DNA from: JAZKBN01 sp040388605
GTDB taxonomy: Bacteria > Bacteroidota > Bacteroidia > Cytophagales > Flexibacteraceae
Direction of reading: 5' to 3'
Assembly: GCA_040388605.1 (NCBI GenBank)
Contig: JAZKBN010000055.1
Coordinates: 1 to 9,218 of the forward strand
DNA: 9,218 bases
This document shows, piece after piece, positions 5,314-9,218 of the stretch; the stretch's first letter is position 1; every line of letters starts with the position of its first letter. Under the pieces are notes generated by a model, which did not search any database, had not been told where the DNA came from, and saw only the letters and a list, made by a program, of their open reading frames with translations. The position numbers were made by a program, and so were the translations under genes.

Positions 5314-6024
5314 ATGAATACCAATAACCAACAAATGCCGACATTGGCAGATCCGGCAAACCCAATCACGGGTTCTCCTGATTTTATTCAATCCGGCGAC
5401 CCGCGAATATATCGCCTGCATCTCCCCCTTGATGAGGTTTCAATTCCGGAAAAAAATAAGCTCGACCAGCTTGAAACATGGCAGGTGTTTATTAAGACCA
5501 AGGAGAGTAAGCCCTTTGAGCATGTTGGTATTATACATGCCGGAAATGCCGATATGGCCTTTCTTTTCGGGAAAGAGCAGTACACCCGCCGGGGTAACGA
5601 GTTCTGTGCATTGGCAGTAGTTTCAACCCGCAATGTTGTAACCACTGAAACTTTTGAAAAAGGCGAAAATGCGCTCCAAATGCCCTTGCCGGAATATTTT
5701 ATGAATATGCCTGAAACACCGGGGCCGCAGTTTTACGAAGTGTTTTACCAGAAAAAGCGCGGCAAGCAACATATTCATGCCGGTTCTGTAGAAGCATTGA
5801 GCTTTGCAGGCGCGTTAGAAGCTGCCGGTGAGAGTTTGGCCTCAGACCCGGTGGTAAGTGTTTGGCTTGCTCTCAGAACCGATGTTCAGCAAACCAACCC
5901 CGATGAAATAGAAATCTGGAACACCCTGCCGGAGAAAAAATACCGTGAAGTAATCACCTACAAAGCCCAGGACCGCATAAATAAATTCAAAGCCGAAACG
6001 GCAAATGCCGGGAGCGCGCTATAA
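5314..6024 (+). CDS. Tandem PaaB-domain protein (phenylacetyl-CoA epoxidase subunit B-like)
   Basis: This 236-residue protein holds two copies of the PaaB fold. Copy one (about 55-115) has W56-Q-V-F, then HVGIIHA (70-76), then YTRR (90-93). These match YEVF, HVGSLHA and YTRR of E. coli PaaB, which is only ~95 residues long. Copy two (about 139-192) keeps YEVF (141-144) and HAGSVEA (155-161) but not YTRR. PaaB is a small structural subunit of the PaaABCDE ring-epoxidising monooxygenase of phenylacetate breakdown, where it helps assemble the PaaA-PaaC core. None of the other subunits is encoded nearby. A tail of ~45 residues with TLPEKKYRE and YKAQDRINKFK follows. ATG 5314 was chosen because the open frame upstream (from 5062) overlaps the J-domain gene in another frame. 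The 85-base gap before it contains a loose GGTTTT/AAAACC inverted repeat (5261-5286) but no convincing promoter. Phenylacetate activity is uncertain without partners. Confidence 0.8.
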   Translation: MNTNNQQMPTLADPANPITGSPDFIQSGDPRIYRLHLPLDEVSIPEKNKLDQLETWQVFIKTKESKPFEHVGIIHAGNADMAFLFGKEQYTRRGNEFCALAVVSTRNVVTTETFEKGENALQMPLPEYFMNMPETPGPQFYEVFYQKKRGKQHIHAGSVEALSFAGALEAAGESLASDPVVSVWLALRTDVQQTNPDEIEIWNTLPEKKYREVITYKAQDRINKFKAETANAGSAL

Positions 6025-6034
6025 AGGCAATTAT

Positions 6035-6070
6035 TATGCTGCGGGGTCTGAGCAGGTATAAGGCAGCATA
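6035..6070. repeat. 8-bp inverted repeat between the PaaB-like and membrane genes
   Basis: TATGCTGC (6035-6042) and GCAGCATA (6063-6070) are perfect inverted copies around a 20-base loop. No T run follows on either strand, so it is not a standard terminator. It could stabilise the PaaB transcript's 3' end or attenuate read-through. Confidence 0.6.
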
Positions 6071-6108
6071 CAATAAGCGCAGGAAACCGCATACAAATCA
6101 AACAGTAT

Positions 6109-6759
6109 ATGCTGACAAGGAAATTAGTGCTTCCCGGTATAGTCCTTTCAATTTTGCTGCTGTTTACGGCCACATTATTTTACCCGGGCGGCTCGTTGGT
6201 CAACAAAACCACAGTTGGGTTTGATTGGGAAAACAACTACATAAGCAATCTTTTCGGTGAAAAGGCTGTTAATGGTTCATACAATTCTGCACGGTTTTGG
6301 GCAGTTGCCGGCATGTTCTGCCTGTCTGCAAGCTATGCATTGTTCTTCGCTGAGTTTTCAAGGAAAATACCGTCGAAGGGTGCTTCCAAAGTAATTAAAT
6401 ACGGGGGCATATTATCTATGTTGTTTACTTTCCTGATTGCCACACCCCTGCATGATTTAATGGTTATAATAGCAAGCACAATATTCCTCCTTAGCTTATT
6501 CTACATTACTGTTTTTGTTTTTAGGTCAGGCCTCCATGTATTCAAAGTGCTTTGCCCGCTTTGTCTCCTTGTTTTTTATGCAACGCTCTTCCTGTATGGC
6601 TCCCCTGAACACCGTGGTATTTTACCTGCTATGCAGAAAATCACATTTGCCTTTACGGTAATCCTGGTATTGTGCCTGGAATATTTCACCACAAAGGAGG
6701 ATTTTCAGCATATAAATGCAGGCAGTAATAAGAACCCTGATAAAACTGCCGGCCGGTAA
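6109..6759 (+). CDS. Six-helix membrane protein of unknown function (DUF998-like)
   Basis: This 216-residue protein is strongly hydrophobic with about six predicted membrane helices: 7-26, 63-83, 97-112, 116-138, 144-163 and 176-193. Between helices 1 and 2 is a polar loop with YPGGS (25-29), GFDWENNYISNLFG (37-50) and AVNGSYNSARF (53-63). Conserved-looking Asp, Asn and Arg in such a loop resemble the DUF998 type of membrane protein. That family link is from memory of the pattern and is tentative. The C-terminus is short and polar and probably cytoplasmic. No catalytic motif is visible. ATG 6109 directly precedes MLTRK, a positive N-terminus followed by the first helix. The gene follows the PaaB-like gene by 84 bases with a hairpin between, and it is convergent with the superoxide dismutase gene. 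Confidence 0.75.
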   Translation: MLTRKLVLPGIVLSILLLFTATLFYPGGSLVNKTTVGFDWENNYISNLFGEKAVNGSYNSARFWAVAGMFCLSASYALFFAEFSRKIPSKGASKVIKYGGILSMLFTFLIATPLHDLMVIIASTIFLLSLFYITVFVFRSGLHVFKVLCPLCLLVFYATLFLYGSPEHRGILPAMQKITFAFTVILVLCLEYFTTKEDFQHINAGSNKNPDKTAGR

Positions 6760-6798
6760 AAACATGCGCCGACCCTGTAAAACATCAGTTGCTGCTGC

Positions 6799-6835
6799 AA
6801 AAAAATAGGTTGCCCCGCTTACGAAACAACCTGTT
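6799..6835 (-). terminator. Intrinsic terminator of the superoxide dismutase gene
   Basis: On the minus strand AACAGGTTG (6835-6827) pairs with CAACCTATT (6812-6804), with one G-U pair, around a 14-base loop. A run of seven T (6805-6799) covers the end of the stem and beyond. It starts about 30 bases after the stop codon at 6868. The overlapping 14-bp palindrome TAATAATATTATTA (6835-6848) lies between gene and stem. Confidence 0.8.
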
Positions 6836-6867
6836 AATAATATTATTATACTTGAATCTTTGCCTGC

Positions 6868-7590
6868 TTATTTGGCTTTTTCGTAATTCATACCTGCCTG
6901 CTCCCAGTTTACCACGTTAAAAAACGCATCAACATAATCGGGGCGTTTGTTTTGGTATTTCAGGTAATAGGCATGTTCCCAAACATCGAGGCCGAGAACA
7001 GGGGTTCCCATTTTGTTGCCGGGTAAATCCATAAGCGGGTTATCCTGGTTGGGGCAACTGCTGATAAACAGTTTCTTATTCTTATCTACCGACAACCAGG
7101 CCCAGCCGGATCCGAATCGGTCAAGTGCGGCTTTTTTGAATTGCTCCTTAAACCTGTCATAACCGGCAAAATCACGAATAATGGCATTAGCCAGCTCACC
7201 TCCGGGTTGCCCGCCTCCTTTAGGGCTCATCAGCTTCCAGAAAAAGCTGTGATTCCAATGTCCGCCTGCGTTGTTCCTGATTGGGTCTTCATATTTGCCC
7301 ATGCCTGCAAATATTTGCTCAAGGCTCATATTGGCGGCAGGTGTACCTTTAACAGCTGCGTTCAGCTTGGTTACATAAGCCTGGTGATGCCTGTCATGGT
7401 GAATTTCCATGGTTTTGGCATCAATGTTCGGTTCCAGGGCATCGAATGCGTAGGGCAGGGCCGGCAGTGTGAAAGGTCCCTCATCGGCGCCTGGCATGAA
7501 AAGCCTGTGCGAGCCTGCAAATACCGAGGGGCCTGCAAGTGCTGCAAGGCCGCCGAGGAAAGATGTGCGTAAGAATGTGCGCTTGTTCAT
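6868..7590 (-). CDS. sodA: Exported Fe/Mn superoxide dismutase, Mn-type residues
   Basis: This 240-residue protein is a complete Fe/Mn superoxide dismutase with an added N-terminal export signal. It converts superoxide to hydrogen peroxide and oxygen. All four metal ligands are present: H64 in MEIHH, H114 in GGHWNH, and D202 and H206 in LDVWEHAYY (H26, H81, D167, H171 in E. coli SodA). The gateway residues H68 and Y72 are kept. G110 and Q182 (in NQDNPLM) are the Mn-type choices; iron enzymes usually have Gln and Ala there. Mn or cambialistic use is therefore likely. Residues 1-25 form a signal: NKRTFLRTSFLGG is Tat-like but with Lys-Arg instead of Arg-Arg, followed by a hydrophobic stretch and V-F-A as cleavage site, which points to the periplasm. 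No Bacteroidota promoter box was found in the 86 bases upstream, so read-through from the aminopeptidase gene is possible. Confidence 0.95.
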   Translation of the reverse strand: MNKRTFLRTSFLGGLAALAGPSVFAGSHRLFMPGADEGPFTLPALPYAFDALEPNIDAKTMEIHHDRHHQAYVTKLNAAVKGTPAANMSLEQIFAGMGKYEDPIRNNAGGHWNHSFFWKLMSPKGGGQPGGELANAIIRDFAGYDRFKEQFKKAALDRFGSGWAWLSVDKNKKLFISSCPNQDNPLMDLPGNKMGTPVLGLDVWEHAYYLKYQNKRPDYVDAFFNVVNWEQAGMNYEKAK

Positions 7591-7676
7591 AGTTTGCTTT
7601 AATGGTTTTATAATATTATTTATAGCTATGTACGTTGTGCATTCCCGCTTTTTAGCCTTTAGATATGCCTGTTAAA

Positions 7677-9218
7677 TTATTGGGCAGCAGCTTCTTCGCC
7701 GGCATTAAAGCCAAGTAAAGGGTCAATGCTGTGAGTGGCAACGAAGTGGTAGTTTGGCCTTGCTTTTTTATATATCATGCGGGCAAGGTGTTTACCCTCA
7801 TCAGTACCTATTAATGATTTATAGAGCGGCAATATGAATTTCCTGCGGCCGGTACGCACCATAAATTCCTCCATGGCCGGGTAGGCAACTTTATATTCAT
7901 TCATAATGGCATGCTGAAACCACTCGAAAAGAATTTCGCTGTTGCCGCTTTGGGTAAAGCTATATTCTTTATCAAGCTTTGCCATACGTTCGCGGGTAAG
8001 CGGCTTTGGCAGGTTGCGCAGGAAGAAGAGCCATTCGTGGCTGCTCCAGTCTTTGGTACGGGCCGCGCCTTCCTTACCTGTATTGGTTTCCCAAACAGCC
8101 AGAAATTTTCGAACCTCATCAAATCTTGCGCTGTGTACCTGGGGCATGTTTACGGGCAGGCCGGGGCTGTAAACCCATTTGTCTGCCATAAGCTTGCTCA
8201 CAAGCCTGGGGTCGTTGCTAAGCAGGTCCTGGTTAAGCTCTTTCAGGAAACGTTCAGTATTCATGGTGCTGAAGGCATGCTCCTCGAAATAATGTTTCAG
8301 GAAAGCATCGAACTTAGGCCGACCAACCAATTGCTCGGCGGCTGTAAGGAAGAAAGCGCCTTTTTCGTAAGCAATCTGGTTCATACCGTCGTCGGGGTTT
8401 TGGCCGCGGAGGTCAAGTTTCAGGCAGGTGGCCTTGCTGTTTTCACCAAGCGCCTTTAAATCCTCGTTCAGGTCTTCTCGCCCGAGTACCGACAGCATAT
8501 CGCTGTAAGACGGGCCATAAAGGGCTTCCATAATGCGGCGTTCGAAGTAAACGGTAAAACCTTCGTTGAGCCAAAAATCGTTCCATGTTTCATTGGTTAC
8601 CAGGTTGCCGCTCCAGCTGTGGGCCAGCTCATGTGCAACCAGGCTTGTGAGGCTGCGGTCGCCGGCAAGAATGGTGGGAGTGGCAAAGGTCAGGCGCGGG
8701 TTTTCCATGCCGCCGAAGGGGAAGCTCGGAGGCAGCACAAGCAGGTCGTAACGTCCCCATTGGTATTTGCCGTAGAGGTTTTCAGCTGCAGTGAGCATTT
8801 TCTCTGTTTCGGCAAATTCATAAGCCGATTTTTCAATCATGGCAGGCTCGGCATACACGCCGGTTTTGTTGCCAAGGCTTTTAAAAACGAGATCGCCAAC
8901 GGCGAGTGAAATCAGGTAAGCAGGCACAGCCTGCTTCATTTCGAAACGGTATTTGCCGTCTGCGGCGGCAGTGGTCGGGTTTTCGGCGCTCATTACGGCC
9001 ATCAGGCCAACCGGGGTGGTAATGGTTGCGCTGTATGTGCAGCGAATACCCGGGCTGTCCTGGCACGGAATCCATGATCGGGTAAGTATGGCTTCGCCCT
9101 GCGTAAACAGGAAAGGATGCTTTTTGCCCGCTGTTTGTGAAGGCTCAAGCCACTGCAACGCTTCAGAATCTGTTGCGGTGCGGTAGTAAACGTTTACCTG
9201 GGCGGTTGTATTTTCAAT
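7677..9218 (-). CDS. M1 family zinc aminopeptidase, leukotriene-A4-hydrolase-like (5' end beyond window)
   Basis: The frame stays open to the right edge, so the gene is partial; 513 residues are visible and roughly 100 or more are missing, since relatives have ~610 plus any signal peptide. In visible numbering: exopeptidase motif GGMEN at 169-173, zinc site HELAH at 196-200 with third ligand E219 in LNEG, and the transition-state Tyr at 284 in QIAYEKG. An upstream stretch, QWLEPSQTAGKKHPFLFTQ, and the PCQD segment are close to human LTA4H. GRRKF near the C-terminus matches the LTA4H arginine/lysine pair that holds the peptide carboxylate. It removes N-terminal residues from peptides, probably nutritional or turnover peptides. 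Any epoxide hydrolase activity is unproven. A TTG at 9156-9158 could be taken for a start, but homology continues upstream, so it is not one. The superoxide dismutase gene follows on the same strand after 86 bases. Confidence 0.95.
   Translation of the reverse strand: MENTTAQVNVYYRTATDSEALQWLEPSQTAGKKHPFLFTQGEAILTRSWIPCQDSPGIRCTYSATITTPVGLMAVMSAENPTTAAADGKYRFEMKQAVPAYLISLAVGDLVFKSLGNKTGVYAEPAMIEKSAYEFAETEKMLTAAENLYGKYQWGRYDLLVLPPSFPFGGMENPRLTFATPTILAGDRSLTSLVAHELAHSWSGNLVTNETWNDFWLNEGFTVYFERRIMEALYGPSYSDMLSVLGREDLNEDLKALGENSKATCLKLDLRGQNPDDGMNQIAYEKGAFFLTAAEQLVGRPKFDAFLKHYFEEHAFSTMNTERFLKELNQDLLSNDPRLVSKLMADKWVYSPGLPVNMPQVHSARFDEVRKFLAVWETNTGKEGAARTKDWSSHEWLFFLRNLPKPLTRERMAKLDKEYSFTQSGNSEILFEWFQHAIMNEYKVAYPAMEEFMVRTGRRKFILPLYKSLIGTDEGKHLARMIYKKARPNYHFVATHSIDPLLGFNAGEEAAAQ

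Noticed and set aside
7141..7572. Plus-strand open frame opposite the superoxide dismutase gene
   Set aside because: The minus-strand product has all active-site residues of superoxide dismutase. The opposite frame is a shadow.
7911..8459. Plus-strand open frame of 182 codons opposite the aminopeptidase gene
   Set aside because: It is antisense to the conserved M1 domain, with no recognisable protein and no promoter or start context.
9156..9158. TTG as the start codon of the aminopeptidase
   Set aside because: The frame continues upstream to the window edge, and its translation still resembles LTA4H, so the gene is simply cut off by the window.

Overview
The window looks like chromosomal DNA from a member of the Bacteroidota. 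Three things point there: promoter boxes of the TTTG / TAnnTTTG type read by the Bacteroidota primary sigma factor, starts without a clear Shine-Dalgarno sequence, and protein types common in that phylum (a leukotriene-A4-hydrolase-like M1 aminopeptidase, a two-domain PaaB-like protein). No species can be named from the sequence. Most of the window has balanced, moderate-GC coding sequence. The first ~1.35 kb is visibly richer in A and T and looks like accessory DNA.

Layout. 1-1425: a terminator-type hairpin, an AT-rich HNH-nuclease-like gene (93-1082), and an AT-rich gene-free stretch with a perfect 19-bp tandem repeat. 1354-2969, minus strand: a complete methionine-pathway transcription unit, read from right to left as promoter, 5' hairpin, SAM-I (S-box) riboswitch aptamer, intrinsic terminator with a matching antiterminator, a cystathionine gamma-synthase family gene, and a final terminator. 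3122-3670, plus strand: a GNAT acetyltransferase gene behind a divergent promoter. 3671-4082: a 412-base gene-free stretch with several inverted repeats, a good intrinsic terminator and a promoter box. 4083-6759, plus strand: three co-directional genes for a membrane-anchored J-domain/TPR protein, a tandem PaaB-domain protein and a six-helix membrane protein. 6799-9218, minus strand: a terminator, an exported Mn-type superoxide dismutase, and an M1 aminopeptidase whose 5' end lies beyond the window.

How the parts work together. The clearest functional unit is the met operon leader. High SAM should stabilise the aptamer and free the terminator. Low SAM should let the 3' strand of helix P1 pair with the terminator loop and allow transcription of the PLP enzyme that feeds methionine synthesis. 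The J-domain/TPR, PaaB-like and membrane genes may be co-transcribed, but the ~85-base gaps do not prove it and no shared function is evident. The superoxide dismutase and aminopeptidase share a strand but have no obvious functional link.

I see no tRNA, rRNA, CRISPR array, insertion sequence or origin. I did not find a clearly new multi-gene system. The most rewarding targets are the fully readable riboswitch expression platform, the AT-rich HNH gene, the orphan double PaaB protein, and the membrane-tethered J/TPR protein.
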